Positions 35,190 through 45,573 are shown, numbered from the stretch's first letter. The stretch is 64,000 nucleotides of DNA from Pseudomonas gingeri (GCF_013385635.1 NZ_JACAPR010000021.1:154376-218375); one strand, 5' to 3'. Made by a program: numbers and translations. Notes: a model not told the origin generated them from the sequence alone.

Positions 35190-35207
35190 GGTACAACCCT
35201 GCCGGGC

Positions 35208-36437
35208 TCAGCCGGCGCCGCTCGCTGGCGCAGCACCCCTGGCCTCCTGCAGCAAGGTCTGGATCACCTGCTCCTGCTCGTCATAACGGCCCTCGCCGAA
35301 ATGGCTGTAGCGCACCTGCCCCTTGGCATCGATCAGGTAGTGGGCCGGCCAGTACTGGTTGTCGAAGGCGCGCCAGATCTTGTAGTCGTTGTCGATGGCC
35401 ACCGGGTAGCCGATACCGAGCTTGACGACCTGCTGGCGCACATTGCCGATGATCTTCTCGAAGGCGTACTCAGGCGTATGCACGCCGATCACCACCAGCC
35501 CGTCCTTCTCGTACTTCTTCGCCCAGCCGTTCACATACGGCAGGGTGTGCAGGCAATTGATGCAGTCGAAGGTCCAGAAGTCCACCAGCACCACCTTGCC
35601 GCGCAGGGACTCGCGATCCAGCGGCGGTGAGTTCAGCCACTCCACCGCACCCGCCAGCGACGGCATCGCGCCCTTGGACTCCAGGTCGACCGCCGTGGCG
35701 GCATTGGCCTTGCTGATCACATAGTCGATGGCCCGGGGAATCTGCTTCAGCAGGTTCTGCTCCACCGTGGCGGCGCCCTGGGAAGAGGTGCCCGCCAGTA
35801 GCGTGTTATCCGCGCCGGTGGAGATCACCACGGCCGACAACAGCACCGCCACGCCAGCGCCACGCCGCAGCCAGCCGGTCAGCGGAATCGACGGCCGGAG
35901 CCGGTTGACCAGGCCGCGACCGGCAAAGATCAGCGTGCCCAGGGACAACGCACTGCCCAGCCCATAGGCCAGCAGCAACAGGCTGGTCTGCGCATTAGCG
36001 CCTTGCAGCATCGCGCTGGTGAGAATGACGCCCAGGATCGGCCCCGCACACGGCGCCCACAGCAATCCCGTGGCGACACCGACCAGCACGGAAGCCAAAG
36101 GCCCGGACAACTGGCGAGCCGCCGGATCGATGCGATTGCCCAGCATGACGAATGGCCGTGACAGCCAGGCACCGGCGCGGGCGGAAATCAACGACAGGGC
36201 GAACAGCGCCATCACCACCAGGGCAATCTGGCGTCCGGCATTGTTGGCCTCGATCACCCACTCGCTGCTGACCACCGCCAGGCTGGAGACCAGCGCGAAG
36301 GTCAACACCATGCCGAGCAGCGTCAGCAGGACCGACGCGCGCGAACGGTCCGCGCGGGCGAATAGAAAGGGTACAACCGGCAGGATACAAGGGCTGAGGA
36401 CCGTCAGTATCCCGCCCAGAAAAGCGATAAGCAGCAT
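35208..36437 (-). CDS. dipZ: DipZ-like fusion: CcdA/DsbD-type membrane domain plus thioredoxin-like domain
   Basis: This 409-aa protein has a CcdA-like membrane half (about residues 1-215) with six helices. It includes the cysteine-bearing LSPCILPVVPFLFAR and GLLWAPCAGPILGVILTSAM motifs. The C-terminal TlpA/redoxin domain (about 255-400) has an active-site WTFDCINC (CINC). The membrane half passes electrons from the cytoplasm to periplasmic thiols and the fused domain delivers them. It is the DipZ type, lacking a third carboxy-terminal domain. It is flanked by non-redox genes, so its partner is unknown. Confidence 0.88.
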   Translation of the reverse strand: MLLIAFLGGILTVLSPCILPVVPFLFARADRSRASVLLTLLGMVLTFALVSSLAVVSSEWVIEANNAGRQIALVVMALFALSLISARAGAWLSRPFVMLGNRIDPAARQLSGPLASVLVGVATGLLWAPCAGPILGVILTSAMLQGANAQTSLLLLAYGLGSALSLGTLIFAGRGLVNRLRPSIPLTGWLRRGAGVAVLLSAVVISTGADNTLLAGTSSQGAATVEQNLLKQIPRAIDYVISKANAATAVDLESKGAMPSLAGAVEWLNSPPLDRESLRGKVVLVDFWTFDCINCLHTLPYVNGWAKKYEKDGLVVIGVHTPEYAFEKIIGNVRQQVVKLGIGYPVAIDNDYKIWRAFDNQYWPAHYLIDAKGQVRYSHFGEGRYDEQEQVIQTLLQEARGAAPASGAG

Positions 36438-36530
36438 GGCGTCACCCGATAGAGGCGAGCGTGAAACCGGTTGTCGTGGAAGCCGATTTCACGCGTGGAC
36501 GAAGAGAATCACAAACAGGACGGCCGGGGA

Positions 36531-36779
36531 TCAATTGCCCTGGTCGCAGTCCGCGAACTTGCGGTAGTCGAAGGTGCCCTGCTGGCCGCGGGAGTCCAGG
36601 TAGGTCATATGAGCGTTGACCACACCACAATTGCCGGTGCCGTCGGTGACGACCGACAGCACGTGCTGGATATCCGGCTTGGCGCTGGCAGAGTGAGCAG
36701 AGGCCTGGGCCGGTGCGACAACGGCCAGGATGCTCAGGGCGCTGAAGAGGCCGGCAGTGCAGAGGGCCTTCAGTTTCAT
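36531..36779 (-). CDS. Small secreted DUF2790-like protein
   Basis: This 82-aa protein has a signal peptide (MKLKALCTAGLFSALSILAV, predicted cleavage after AQASA). The mature part contains VLSVVTDGTGNCGVVNAHMT followed by YLDSRGQQGTFDYRKFADC, the DUF2790 pattern with two Cys that could pair. Such proteins are common and often multicopy in Pseudomonas, with no firm function. I use the ATG at 36779; the longer frame upstream has no signal peptide in place. Confidence 0.8.
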   Translation of the reverse strand: MKLKALCTAGLFSALSILAVVAPAQASAHSASAKPDIQHVLSVVTDGTGNCGVVNAHMTYLDSRGQQGTFDYRKFADCDQGN

Positions 36780-36950
36780 GGGGATTTCCTCAAGGTTGGA
36801 TTCAATAGGTTGGCGACAGTGATGCCTGTCTCCCTGGAACCTATTGAATGCCCTTGAGGTATCTCCAATGTGTTCGCGAGCCGGGTCGCAGAAGTAAGCA
36901 CGTATCGCGGGCGGGCCCAGATACATTGCAATACATATCTACCTGGCGTT

Positions 36951-36981
36951 GATCGTTCCCATGCTCTGCGTCGGAACGATC
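36951..36981. repeat. 31-bp palindrome related to the 107-bp element
   Basis: GATCGTTCCCATGCTCTGCG followed by TCGGAACGATC is a short hairpin made of the same end sequences as the 107-bp elements with almost no interior. It may be a collapsed copy or an independent repeat of the same class. Confidence 0.6.
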
Positions 36982-36995
36982 GATATCGGCCGGCC

Positions 36996-39362
36996 TCAGA
37001 ACAACCCGAGCTGGCCGCCGATCAGGGTGCTGAAATCGTCCTGCACGAACGGCAGGATCGCATCCGCCACCGGTTGCAGTTGCCGGGTGATGTAGTGGTC
37101 GTAGTCGATCGGTGCCCGCCTGACTTCCAGCGGCTCCGGCCCGGCCAGGCTGATCACGTAGCTGATCCAGCCACCGCTCTGGTACTGCCGTGGGCGGCCC
37201 TGGGCATCGTTGTATTCATCGGCCAGCCGCGCCGCCCGCACATGGGGCGGGACATTGCGCTGATAGTCGCCCAGTTGCCGGCGCAGGCGCTTACGGTACA
37301 CCAGCAGCGGGTCCAGCTCGCCTGCCAGGGTACGCCGCACATAGTCGCGCACATAGTCCTGGTAGGGCTGGCGATTGAAGATGCGCAGGTACAGTTCCTG
37401 CTGGAACTCCTGGGCCAGCGGCGACCAGTCGCTGCGTACGGTTTCCAGGCCCTTGTAGACCATCTCCTCGGTGCCGTCGGCCCGCGTGACCAGCCCGGCA
37501 TAACGCTTCTTGCTGCCCTCTTCGGCACCGCGGATGGTCGGCATCAGGAAGCGGCTGAAGTGGGTTTCGAACTGCAGTTCCAGGGCGCTGGTCAGGCCGT
37601 GCTCCTGGTGCAACTGCTCGCGCCACCAGTCATTGACCCCGGTCACCAGCGAGCGGCCGATCCGCGCGGCGTCTTCCTGGTCATGGGCGCGCTTGAGCCA
37701 GACGAAGGTCGAGTCGGTGTCGCCATAGATCACCGTGTAGCCCTGGGCCTCGATCAGTTGCCGGGTGCGGCGCATGATCTCGTGCCCGCGCAAGGTGATC
37801 GAAGAAGCCAGCCGGGTATCGAAGAAGCGGCAGCCGCTGGAGCCGAGCACGCCGTAGAAGGCGTTCATGATGATCTTCAACGCCTGGGACAGCGGTGCGT
37901 TGTGCTCGCGCTTGGCCGCCTCGCGCCCCTGCCAGACCGTCTCGACGATCGCCGGCAGGCAATGCCGCGTGCGGGAAAACCGCGCGCCGCGAAAACCCGC
38001 CACCGACTCGCTGTCCTCGGGATGGCGCAGGCCCTCGATCAGGCCTACCGGGTCGATCAGGAACGTGCGGATGATCGACGGGTAGAGGCTCTTGTAGTCC
38101 AGCACCAGCACCGACTCATACAGGCCGGGTCGCGAATCCATGACAAACCCGCCGGGGCTGGCCTCGGGCGTACGTTCGCCGAGGTTGGGCGCAACGAAGC
38201 CCTGGCGATGCATCAACGGCAGGTACAGGTGGGTGAAAGCCGCCACCGAACCACCACTGCGGTCGGTCGGCAGCCCGGTGACGGTGGCACGTTCGAGCAG
38301 GAAGGTGAGCAACTGGGTCTTGTCGAAAATTCGTGTCACCAGCTCGCAGTCCTTGAGGTTGTAGCGCGCCAGGGCGGGCTTGTCCTCGGCGAACATACGG
38401 TCGATCTCGTCCATGCGCTGGTAGGGGTTGTCGATCGACTTGCCTTCGCCCAGCAGGTTCTGCGCCACGTATTCGAGGCTGAACGAAGGAAAACTCCAGG
38501 TTGCCGAACGCAGGGCCTCGATACCGTCGATGATCAGGCGCCCGGCGGCGGCCGCGAAATAGTGGGTGTTGCGCGCGCCGTTATCGCGCCAGCCCATGAC
38601 ATCGCCGCCGCGCCCCAGGCGTAGCGGCACCTTCAGGCGCTGGGCATGTTCATGCAGGACCCGCAGATCGAACTGCACCAGGTTCCAGCCGATGATCGCG
38701 TCGGGATCGTGGCGGGCCAGCCAGTCGTTCAGCGCTTCGAGCAATTCGCCACGGCTCTGGCGGTAGTCGAGCTTGAAATCCAGCTCGCCGGCCTCGCCGT
38801 TTTCCGGGCCGAGCATGTACACCTGGCGCTCGCCGCAACCTTCCAGGGCGATGGAATACAGGTCGCCCTGCATGGTCGTCTCGATATCCAGGGACACCAG
38901 GCGCAACCGTGGCCGATAGTCCGGCGCCGGCTTCATCTGCGTGTCGAGCAACGGTCCGTCACTGTTCGCGGTGCCGCCGAACAGCACCGGTGCGGTGATA
39001 AAGCGCTCCATCAGGTAACGCTCGGGCGGGCGGATATCGGCTTCGTAGACATCCACGCCGGCCGAACGCAGCAGTTTCTCGATATTTATCAACTGCCGGT
39101 GCTGCTGGCAGTAGACGCCGAGCACCGGGCGATGATGAAAATCCAGCAGCTCCAGCGGACGCAACTCGACGCCGCGTTCGTTGCGCAACAGGGCTTCGGC
39201 GCGTTCGCGCTGGGCGGCGGGGATAAAGGCGACCGAGGGTTGCGGTGGCAGGCGCACCTGGCGCGGCCCGTCATCGGTCGCCAGCCAGAACTCGACCTGC
39301 GTCCCTGCGGGGGTGTCGCGCCAATGCCGGGTCAGGACAAAACCCTGCTGTAGATCCACCAC
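36996..39362 (-). CDS. polB: DNA polymerase II (family B)
   Basis: This 788-aa protein is the normal length for bacterial Pol II. It has an exonuclease domain with LVSLDIETT (Asp159/Glu161) and [16 protein letters not shown]. The palm motifs are [20 protein letters not shown] (motif A, about residue 420) and [12 protein letters not shown] (motif C, about 545), and the KKRYAG motif near 620 is present. It is a repair and restart polymerase, usually SOS-induced. It stands alone on the minus strand. Confidence 0.95.
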   Translation of the reverse strand: MVDLQQGFVLTRHWRDTPAGTQVEFWLATDDGPRQVRLPPQPSVAFIPAAQRERAEALLRNERGVELRPLELLDFHHRPVLGVYCQQHRQLINIEKLLRSAGVDVYEADIRPPERYLMERFITAPVLFGGTANSDGPLLDTQMKPAPDYRPRLRLVSLDIETTMQGDLYSIALEGCGERQVYMLGPENGEAGELDFKLDYRQSRGELLEALNDWLARHDPDAIIGWNLVQFDLRVLHEHAQRLKVPLRLGRGGDVMGWRDNGARNTHYFAAAAGRLIIDGIEALRSATWSFPSFSLEYVAQNLLGEGKSIDNPYQRMDEIDRMFAEDKPALARYNLKDCELVTRIFDKTQLLTFLLERATVTGLPTDRSGGSVAAFTHLYLPLMHRQGFVAPNLGERTPEASPGGFVMDSRPGLYESVLVLDYKSLYPSIIRTFLIDPVGLIEGLRHPEDSESVAGFRGARFSRTRHCLPAIVETVWQGREAAKREHNAPLSQALKIIMNAFYGVLGSSGCRFFDTRLASSITLRGHEIMRRTRQLIEAQGYTVIYGDTDSTFVWLKRAHDQEDAARIGRSLVTGVNDWWREQLHQEHGLTSALELQFETHFSRFLMPTIRGAEEGSKKRYAGLVTRADGTEEMVYKGLETVRSDWSPLAQEFQQELYLRIFNRQPYQDYVRDYVRRTLAGELDPLLVYRKRLRRQLGDYQRNVPPHVRAARLADEYNDAQGRPRQYQSGGWISYVISLAGPEPLEVRRAPIDYDHYITRQLQPVADAILPFVQDDFSTLIGGQLGLF

Positions 39363-39427
39363 CGCTACCTCGAAACTGATTCTGGGCGGTAATTCTACTC
39401 GTCATTGCCCGCCGGGGCGCCTTTCTC

Positions 39428-40411
39428 TCACGCCCGTTGTGCGCCTTCCTGCCACTTTGGGGCGTGGCTCCATTCATGGGCACCGATCAACCGCCCCCGG
39501 CGCACCAGGGCATCCCACCAGATCACCCGCAACAGCGGCAGGCGCGTCGAGATCAGGATCGCCTGCTGCGCATCGCTTTCGACAAAATGCGTGCAGCCCT
39601 GCTGCAAGGCCGCCGTGGCCTTGTGGGTAGCCACCTGTTCCGGGCTGTCGTCGTAGGTGGAAATATCGCGCATCAGCAGGGTGATCCCGGCGTAACCGTG
39701 CAGGTCGAGCCAATGCTGGGTACGCTCGCGGTCCATCTCCGGACGCCCGGTGACGATCGCCCTGACCCGTGGCAAGGCCAGCCAGGCCGGGCGTTCGAAG
39801 GGTTCCAGGCGGTCGCGCTCACGCAAGGCCTGACCCAGGTCGGCGGCATAACGCTGCGGGGCGATATCGGGCAGCAGGATGCCGTCGAGGTCGATGCCGT
39901 AGGTTTCGTATTCATGGTCTTCGCCCACCCGGCCGGTCAGGCCGCCGCCGGTGGCCTGCCAACGGGCGCGGTATTCGGTGGTGTGGGAATGGCGCTCCCA
40001 GGGGAACAGCAGGAACGCGCCCCGGCCATCGATGCTGTAGTCGGGGCGGATACGGCTGAGATCGTCGAAGCCGGCTGTCATGGTTTTCAGGGTCAAACCA
40101 TGGCCTTGCAGGAACGCGATACAGTCGGCGAGGGTATGCCCGGCACCGGCGATGTCCTCGCACAACAGCACCTTGCTGCCCGGCGCGGGCAGCGGCAGCG
40201 ACGAGTCCCAGGTCACGGTGCGACTGGCGCGCTCATAGCGCAGGAAGGCCGGCGCCAACCCGGTGGTATGCGACACCATCAGCGCCAGCGGCGCCCCGCC
40301 GCGCAGAATGCCGATCACGCAGGCAAAGGCCTCGTCCACCAGGCGGGAACGCAGCGATGCGACCCAATGATCCAGTTGTTCATAGGAGAACGGCAGTACG
40401 GGCTTATCCAT
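39428..40411 (-). CDS. Phosphoribosyltransferase-HAD-like fusion protein
   Basis: This 327-aa protein appears to join two enzymes. The N-terminal half (about residues 20-150) has a phosphoribosyltransferase fold with VIGILRGGAPLALMVSH and the PRPP loop VLLCEDIAGAGHTLADC. The C-terminal half (about 190-320) looks HAD-like, with YGIDLDGILLPDIAP (motif I, two Asp), an IVTGRPEMDR segment (motif II) and HFVESDAQQAILI. This pairing suggests nucleotide or sugar-phosphate salvage or repair, but I do not know the product. I use the ATG at 40411; a longer start at 40471 adds a basic tail with no support. Confidence 0.72.
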   Translation of the reverse strand: MDKPVLPFSYEQLDHWVASLRSRLVDEAFACVIGILRGGAPLALMVSHTTGLAPAFLRYERASRTVTWDSSLPLPAPGSKVLLCEDIAGAGHTLADCIAFLQGHGLTLKTMTAGFDDLSRIRPDYSIDGRGAFLLFPWERHSHTTEYRARWQATGGGLTGRVGEDHEYETYGIDLDGILLPDIAPQRYAADLGQALRERDRLEPFERPAWLALPRVRAIVTGRPEMDRERTQHWLDLHGYAGITLLMRDISTYDDSPEQVATHKATAALQQGCTHFVESDAQQAILISTRLPLLRVIWWDALVRRGRLIGAHEWSHAPKWQEGAQRA

Positions 40412-40471
40412 GAGCGGGGTCACATCGAGTCTCGGGGCAGGTCGAGGCCGCTGCCTGACGGCACGGCACAT

Positions 40472-41008
40472 TCAGACGTCCGCAGTGTGCGGCACCGTCT
40501 TGTAGAGCGTCTCCAGGGCCAGTCTAGACACTTTCGGCACACCGACTCCGGCGTCCAGCGGAAAATCCTGCAGCTTGCCGCTGCGGACATAACCGCGTCG
40601 AACATAGAAGTTGATCAGTTCCACACGCCCCGACAGCACGCTCATCACCAGGCGCGAGGCCTTGAGCTGCTCGATGGCATAGGCCTCGGCCGCGCCCAGC
40701 ATCATCTTGCCGATACCGCTGTTCTGCTGCCCCGGCAATACAGCGAGGGTACCGATATAGGCGTCGTCGCCCTGCTGCTGGACCTCGACACAGGCGGTGA
40801 GCACATCGTCGATTTCCATCACCAGCAGGACCACGCCCTGGGTGGCGAGGGATTCATGCAGTTGCCCGGCGTTGATACGCGGCCCGTCGAGGATGGCGCC
40901 CTCATGGGTCCAGCCGGTGAGGTCGGCGGCAGGGCGATACGCAGCATTGATCAAGTGGACCAGGGTGTCGACATCCTGATCGGCGGCCAAGCGGAAGTGA
41001 TAGTGCAT
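40472..41008 (-). CDS. GNAT-family acetyltransferase
   Basis: This 178-aa protein has the GNAT fold, with the acetyl-CoA-binding segment LAVLPGQQNSGIGKMMLGAA at about residues 88-107 and a C-terminal LINFYVRRGYVRSGKLQDFP strand. The substrate is unknown. Its stop lies 60 bp from the chosen start of the PRTase-HAD gene on the same strand, so the two may be co-transcribed. Confidence 0.85.
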   Translation of the reverse strand: MHYHFRLAADQDVDTLVHLINAAYRPAADLTGWTHEGAILDGPRINAGQLHESLATQGVVLLVMEIDDVLTACVEVQQQGDDAYIGTLAVLPGQQNSGIGKMMLGAAEAYAIEQLKASRLVMSVLSGRVELINFYVRRGYVRSGKLQDFPLDAGVGVPKVSRLALETLYKTVPHTADV

Positions 41009-41080
41009 GACGTGCTCTTTATGTCGGGTGTTGAGCAGTTAACGTTTGAACGCGGCGTTTATTCCATACACGGAAAAAAC

Positions 41081-41109
41081 CGGGGGCCCGCCCGACGCGA
41101 GCCCCCGGA
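41081..41109 (-). terminator. Terminator of the mmsAB operon
   Basis: Read on the minus strand this is a stem CCGGGGGC/GCCCCCGG followed by TTTTTT. It lies directly after mmsB. Confidence 0.85.
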
Positions 41110-41117
41110 AAAACCCC

Positions 41118-42005
41118 TTATTCGGGTTTGCGATAGCTGTTGATGATCGCCGAGAAGTCCTTGCCGCCTTCACCGCGCAGGCTCATGGCCTGGTACAGCT
41201 GTTGCGCCACGGCCCCGAGCACCACCGGCTGGTGGGCCTGGCGGGCGGCCTCGGTGGCAAGCCCCAGGTCCTTGAGCATCAGCTCGGCACCGAAACCACC
41301 GGTATAACCCCGGGAAGCCGGCGCTGTCTCGATGATCCCCGGCCACGGGTTGTAGGTGTCGGAACTCCAGCAGCGCCCGGTGGAGCTGTTGATCACGCCG
41401 GCCAGCACCTGGGTGTCGATCCCCAGCGCCGCACCGAGGGCCATGGCTTCGCTGACGCCGACCATGGAAATACCCAGCAGCAGATTGTTGCAGATCTTGG
41501 CGATCTGCCCGGTACCGACTTCGCCGCAATGGACGATATTACGGCCCATCTGCGCCAGCACCGGCTGCAGGGTGGCGAACAGTTCAGCGGAGGCGCCGAC
41601 CATGAAGGTCAGGGTCCCGGCCGCGGCACCGCCGGTACCGCCGGACACTGGCGCATCGGCCATGGCCACGCCCTGTTTCGCGGCGGCGGCGGCGACATCC
41701 TTGGCGGTCTGCGGGTCGATGGTGCTGCAATCCACCGCCGGTACGCCACTGGCGATCCCGGCCAGGACACCGTCCTCGCCCAGCCACACACTGCGCACAT
41801 GGGCAGCGGCCGGCAGCATGGTGATCACCAGTTCGCAGCCCTGGGCCGCGGCTTTCGGCGATGCGCTGATCGTCCCGCCGAGGGCCGCCAGCTCTTCCAG
41901 CACGGTCTTGTTCAGGTCGAACAGTTTCAGGCTGTGCCCGGCCTTGATCAGGTTGCGTGCCATCGGCGCGCCCATGTTGCCCAGTCCGATAAATGCGATC
42001 TTCAT
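41118..42005 (-). CDS. mmsB: 3-hydroxyisobutyrate dehydrogenase
   Basis: This 295-aa protein has the beta-hydroxyacid dehydrogenase Rossmann motif MKIAFIGLGNMGAPMARNLI at the start, the substrate motif DAPVSGGTGGAAAGTLTFMV (about residues 117-136) and the catalytic lysine in GQIAKICNNLLLG (about 170). It oxidises 3-hydroxyisobutyrate to methylmalonate semialdehyde in valine breakdown, feeding mmsA. It lies 13 bp after mmsA with a GAGGAA site. Confidence 0.93.
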   Translation of the reverse strand: MKIAFIGLGNMGAPMARNLIKAGHSLKLFDLNKTVLEELAALGGTISASPKAAAQGCELVITMLPAAAHVRSVWLGEDGVLAGIASGVPAVDCSTIDPQTAKDVAAAAAKQGVAMADAPVSGGTGGAAAGTLTFMVGASAELFATLQPVLAQMGRNIVHCGEVGTGQIAKICNNLLLGISMVGVSEAMALGAALGIDTQVLAGVINSSTGRCWSSDTYNPWPGIIETAPASRGYTGGFGAELMLKDLGLATEAARQAHQPVVLGAVAQQLYQAMSLRGEGGKDFSAIINSYRKPE

Positions 42006-42018
42006 GGCCCGTTCCTCC

Positions 42019-43542
42019 TCAGCGCAGGTTGATGGTGGTGTTCACACCGTGGTTGACGCTGTCATCGTCGAACCAGCGACTGGTGACGGTCTTGGTCTGA
42101 GTGTAGAACTGCACCACCTGCTTGCCGTAAGGGCCGAGGTCGCCGAGCTTGGAACCGCGCGAACCGGTGAAGCTGAAGAACGGTACCGGCACCGGGATCG
42201 GGATATTGATGCCCACCTGGCCGATGTCGATTTCGCTCTGGAACTTGCGCGCCGACGCGCCGCTCTGGGTGAACAGGCCGGTGCCGTTGCCGAAAGGGTT
42301 GGCGTTGACCAGGGCAATCGCCTCGTCGAGGGTGTCGACCTCCAGCACCACCAGCACCGGGCCGAAGATTTCCTGGGTGTAGATCTGCATGTCGGTGCTC
42401 ACCCCGGAGAACAGGGTCGGGCCGACGAAGTTGCCGTGCTCGAAGCCCGGCACCTGGATGTCGCGACCGTCCAGTTCGAGCCTGGCGCCTTCCTTGATAC
42501 CGCTTTCGATCAGGCCCAGCACACGCTCCTTGGCCCGTTTGGAAATCAGCGGGCCGACATCGGTGCCCGGCTCGCTGCCGGCATTGACCTTGAGTTTCTG
42601 CGCCAGGGCCTTGAGGTCCGGCAGCCATTGCTTGGCCGCGCCCACCAGCACCACCACCGAGGTGGCCATGCAGCGTTGCCCGGCCGCGCCGAAGCCGGCG
42701 CCGACCAGGGCGTTGAGGGTCTGTTCTCGGTTGGCATCGGGCAGCACCACCGCATGGTTCTTCGCGCCCATCATCGACTGCACGCGCTTGCCGTGACGAC
42801 CGGCGAGGTCATAGACATGGGTGCCGACCGCGGTCGAACCGACAAAGGACACCGCCTTGATGTCCTTGTGGGTGCACAGCGCATCCACCACTTCCTTGCC
42901 GCCGTGCACCACGTTGAGCACGCCCGGCGGTACCCCGGCTTCCAGCGCCAGCTCCACCAGCAGCAGCGTCGACAGCGGGTCCTGCTCGGACGGCTTGAGC
43001 ACGAAGGTGTTGCCGCAGGCGATTGCCATGGGGAACATCCACAGCGGAATCATCGCCGGGAAGTTGAACGGGGTGATCCCGGCGCAGACACCGATGGGCT
43101 GGCGCAGGGTGTAGGTGTCGACACCGCCGGCGACGTTTTCGGCGAACTCGCCCATTTGCAGGGTGCCGATGGAACAGGCGTGCTCCACCACTTCCAGGCC
43201 ACGGAAGATATCGCCCTCGGCGTCGGCGATGGTCTTGCCCTGCTCGGCGCTGAGGACCACGGCGATGCGCTTGGAATGTTCGCGGATCAGCGCCTGCAAC
43301 TTGAGCATGATGCGCATGCGGGCGCCGATCGGGGTCAGTTTCCAGGTCTGGAAGGCGCGCTGTGCGGCGGCGATGGCGGCGTCGACTTCATCGGCGGTGG
43401 CGAACGGGACCTTGGCCAGGACTTCCTGGGTAGCCGGATTGACGATGTCATGCCATTCACTGGTCTTGGATTCGACCCACTCGCCGTCGATCAGCAACCT
43501 GGCGGTCTTGAGGGTGGCGTCGGACTTGAGAGAAACGTTCAT
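42019..43542 (-). CDS. mmsA: CoA-acylating methylmalonate-semialdehyde dehydrogenase
   Basis: This 507-aa aldehyde dehydrogenase shows the MMSDH hallmarks: [20 protein letters not shown], the catalytic Cys in [14 protein letters not shown] (about residue 287), and a [20 protein letters not shown] stretch. It converts methylmalonate semialdehyde to propionyl-CoA in valine and thymine catabolism. I use the ATG at 43542 with AGGAG upstream; longer starts cross into the regulator's promoter. Confidence 0.94.
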   Translation of the reverse strand: MNVSLKSDATLKTARLLIDGEWVESKTSEWHDIVNPATQEVLAKVPFATADEVDAAIAAAQRAFQTWKLTPIGARMRIMLKLQALIREHSKRIAVVLSAEQGKTIADAEGDIFRGLEVVEHACSIGTLQMGEFAENVAGGVDTYTLRQPIGVCAGITPFNFPAMIPLWMFPMAIACGNTFVLKPSEQDPLSTLLLVELALEAGVPPGVLNVVHGGKEVVDALCTHKDIKAVSFVGSTAVGTHVYDLAGRHGKRVQSMMGAKNHAVVLPDANREQTLNALVGAGFGAAGQRCMATSVVVLVGAAKQWLPDLKALAQKLKVNAGSEPGTDVGPLISKRAKERVLGLIESGIKEGARLELDGRDIQVPGFEHGNFVGPTLFSGVSTDMQIYTQEIFGPVLVVLEVDTLDEAIALVNANPFGNGTGLFTQSGASARKFQSEIDIGQVGINIPIPVPVPFFSFTGSRGSKLGDLGPYGKQVVQFYTQTKTVTSRWFDDDSVNHGVNTTINLR

Positions 43543-43687
43543 GGAAGTCTCCTGAATTATTGTAGGGGCGAATCCTGGGCGACGTGTCCGGGGCGGGCGA
43601 GGCAGCGCCCGAGCATGGTGACTGGACTGTTTTTGGAGTATAGATGTGCATTCTTCTAATAAGAACGCACATAAAAACCGGACCAAC

Positions 43688-44635
43688 ATGCAAAAAAACA
43701 TCACGTCTTTAGGTTCATTGAACTGGGACGACCTGAAGTTTTTCCTTGAGGTCGCTCGTACCCGCAAGGCCAGCAGCGCGGCCAAGCGCCTGGCGGTGGA
43801 CTACACCACGGTGTCGCGGCGCATCAGTTCGCTGGAAGCGGCGCTGGGCACCTTGTTGTTCGAGAAATCGCGGACCAACGGCTTTGTCCTGACCGCCGAA
43901 GGCCAGCGCCTGCTGGGTTATGCCGAGTCCATCGAAAGCACCCTGCACATGGCCTGCGAGCAGGTTTCCGGGTCTGGGGTGGCGCTTTCGGGGCATGTGC
44001 GCATGGGCTGCACGGAAGGCTTCGGCAGCTTCTTCATCACCCCGCAGTTGAGTCATTTCGTCGAGGCCTACCCGGCGATCTCCGTGGATATCCTGCCGTT
44101 GCCGCACTTCATCAGCCTGTCCAAGCGCGAAGCGGATATCGTCATCGCCCTGGAGCGCCCGGAGCACGGGCCTTATGTCTGCTGCAAGCTGTGCGATTAC
44201 CGCCTGCAGCTGTACGCGACCCGCGAATACCTCGACCAGCACCCGGCGATCCGCCGTGCCAGCGACCTGGGCCGGCATCGGTTTGTCAGTTATGTCGACG
44301 ACCTTGCCTTCAGCAACGAGCTGCTGTACCTGGCGAACGTCCTGCCCAGCGCCACCGCCAATCTGCGCAGCACCAGCGTGATAGCCCAGTTCGTCGCCGC
44401 GCAGCAGGGCCGCGCGCTGGCGATCCTGCCGTGCTTCCTCGCGGCCCAGGACCCGAACCTGCTGCCCGTGCTGCCCGATGAGGTGAACATCACCCGGCAG
44501 TTCTGGATGTACTGCCGGGAGGACTTGCGCAAGTTGAAGCGGATTACCCTGCTGTGGGATTACATCCGCGAAGTGACGGAGCGCAACCAGGCGCTGTTGA
44601 TGGGGGAGACGCGGAGCATGGTGTTTCACGATTGA
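43688..44635 (+). CDS. LysR-family regulator divergent from mmsAB
   Basis: From the ATG at 43688 the protein is 315 aa. A GTG start at 43646 with a GGAG site 7 bases upstream would add 14 residues and cannot be excluded. The HTH is visible ([20 protein letters not shown], then [20 protein letters not shown]), followed by the effector-binding domain. Its divergent position next to mmsA suggests control of the valine-degradation genes, although the classical MmsR is an AraC-type protein. Confidence 0.85.
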   Translation: MQKNITSLGSLNWDDLKFFLEVARTRKASSAAKRLAVDYTTVSRRISSLEAALGTLLFEKSRTNGFVLTAEGQRLLGYAESIESTLHMACEQVSGSGVALSGHVRMGCTEGFGSFFITPQLSHFVEAYPAISVDILPLPHFISLSKREADIVIALERPEHGPYVCCKLCDYRLQLYATREYLDQHPAIRRASDLGRHRFVSYVDDLAFSNELLYLANVLPSATANLRSTSVIAQFVAAQQGRALAILPCFLAAQDPNLLPVLPDEVNITRQFWMYCREDLRKLKRITLLWDYIREVTERNQALLMGETRSMVFHD

Positions 44636-44657
44636 GGGCGAGTGTGGGGCGCTAGCC

Positions 44658-44909
44658 CTATCGGCTCTGATGAGCCTGCATATATTGGCGCAGTAGCTGG
44701 TTGATACGCGTCTGGTAGCCGGTACCTTGGCCCTTGAACCACTCCAGCACATCAGCGTCCAGACGGATGGTGACCGCCCGCTTCACCGGCACACGCAATT
44801 CGGCGCGGCGGAAGAAGTCTTCGCCCAGTTCGGGAATTTCGCTGGTATCGATTTCCTGGTCGCTCAGCTTGTCCAGGCGCCTCCAGTCAGTTTTCGATTC
44901 TTTCGGCAT
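44658..44909 (-). CDS. brnA: BrnA-type antitoxin
   Basis: This 83-aa protein starts MPKESKTDWRRLDKLSDQEI, with a C-terminal ribbon-helix-helix region (VKRAVTIRLDADVLEWFKGQ, then GYQTRINQLLRQYMQAHQS). This is the BrnA/CopG-like pattern of antitoxins that bind BrnT and repress their operon. It overlaps the end of brnT by 23 bp, the normal toxin-first order. The reading frame is intact although the toxin frame is broken. Confidence 0.87.
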   Translation of the reverse strand: MPKESKTDWRRLDKLSDQEIDTSEIPELGEDFFRRAELRVPVKRAVTIRLDADVLEWFKGQGTGYQTRINQLLRQYMQAHQSR

Positions 44910-45165
44910 AGTATTTGGCCTCCTGCTTGGTAGCTTTTCGGGCAGAGATAATACGGATCGCATCGCCCCGCCGTTCGGTATAGACGACCACGCCAAGCAA
45001 TATCTTGATCCATCCAATGCTGATCCAGCGCTCCTCACCGTAATCCGTTCGATCATCGCGCAAGGCCAGCATTGGATGCTGGAAAATATCCGGCACGTCG
45101 TTGAAGTCAATGCCGTGCTTACGGATGTTGGCCTGGTTCTTGATCTCGTCCTATTCAAAATGCAT
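44887..45165 (-). pseudogene. brnT: BrnT-type toxin interrupted by an amber codon
   Basis: The frame starts at ATG 45165 (AGGA 7-10 bases upstream) and reads ATG CAT TTT GAA TAG, then continues as DEIKNQANIRKHGIDFNDVP, DIFQHPML and SARKATKQEAKYYAERIEN. BrnT proteins begin M-x-F-E-W-D-E, so Trp5 (TGG) appears to have become TAG by one base change. The rest, 92 codons in all, is intact, with no second lesion visible. A 69-aa product could only start at the internal GTG 45096, losing the N-terminal strand and helix of this small RNase. The toxin is therefore probably inactive. Confidence 0.85.
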
Positions 45166-45573
45166 GGGACATCCTGTATTTACTTTTGTACATACACTAT
45201 AGTCCGTTTGATGATGTGTGTGTAGCCCTTGGCAGTTCGCTGGTGCAGAACCACCGCAGCGGGATTTATTCAGCCCCGTCGATAACCACTGGACATCAAA
45301 AAAATAAATGCGCGGTGTTTCCACGAAACAGCGCAATGGCGATCCACAAACGCTCACGAATATCGTTAAACCCAAGGAATTCTGGAGGCCGGATACCGAC
45401 AACACGCATTGAGGCCTGGCGCTCAGCAAGGCCGGGCGCGGCTCCTTGTAGGAGCGGGGCTTGTCGGGGCGCAGCATCGCCGCGAAGGGGCCCTTGAGAT
45501 CGCTAAAAGCTTCGCGGGCAAGCCCGGCTCCTACAAGTCAGGTGGCGTTTTCAGCGTTTTGGGGTGTACCCAA
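45166..45573. repeat. Intergenic region upstream of brnT with a REPIN
   Basis: About 408 bp without a supported gene. The part next to brnT (45170-45215) is AT-rich and should hold the brnTA promoter. At 45445-45537 lies a REPIN: cttgtaggagcggggcttg and, 55 bases on, its inverse caagcccggctcctacaag. Confidence 0.7.

Larger units (their letters stand above)
34744..35207. other. Intergenic region with tandem repeat, terminator and palindromic element
   Basis: No gene is supported in these 464 bp. They contain an imperfect two-copy direct repeat of about 39-42 bp (about 34862-34940, each copy with GGCGGTTCTGATCG and TTGCTGGA), a hairpin terminator at 35007-35040 and a 107-bp palindromic element at 35083-35189. 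Confidence 0.6.
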
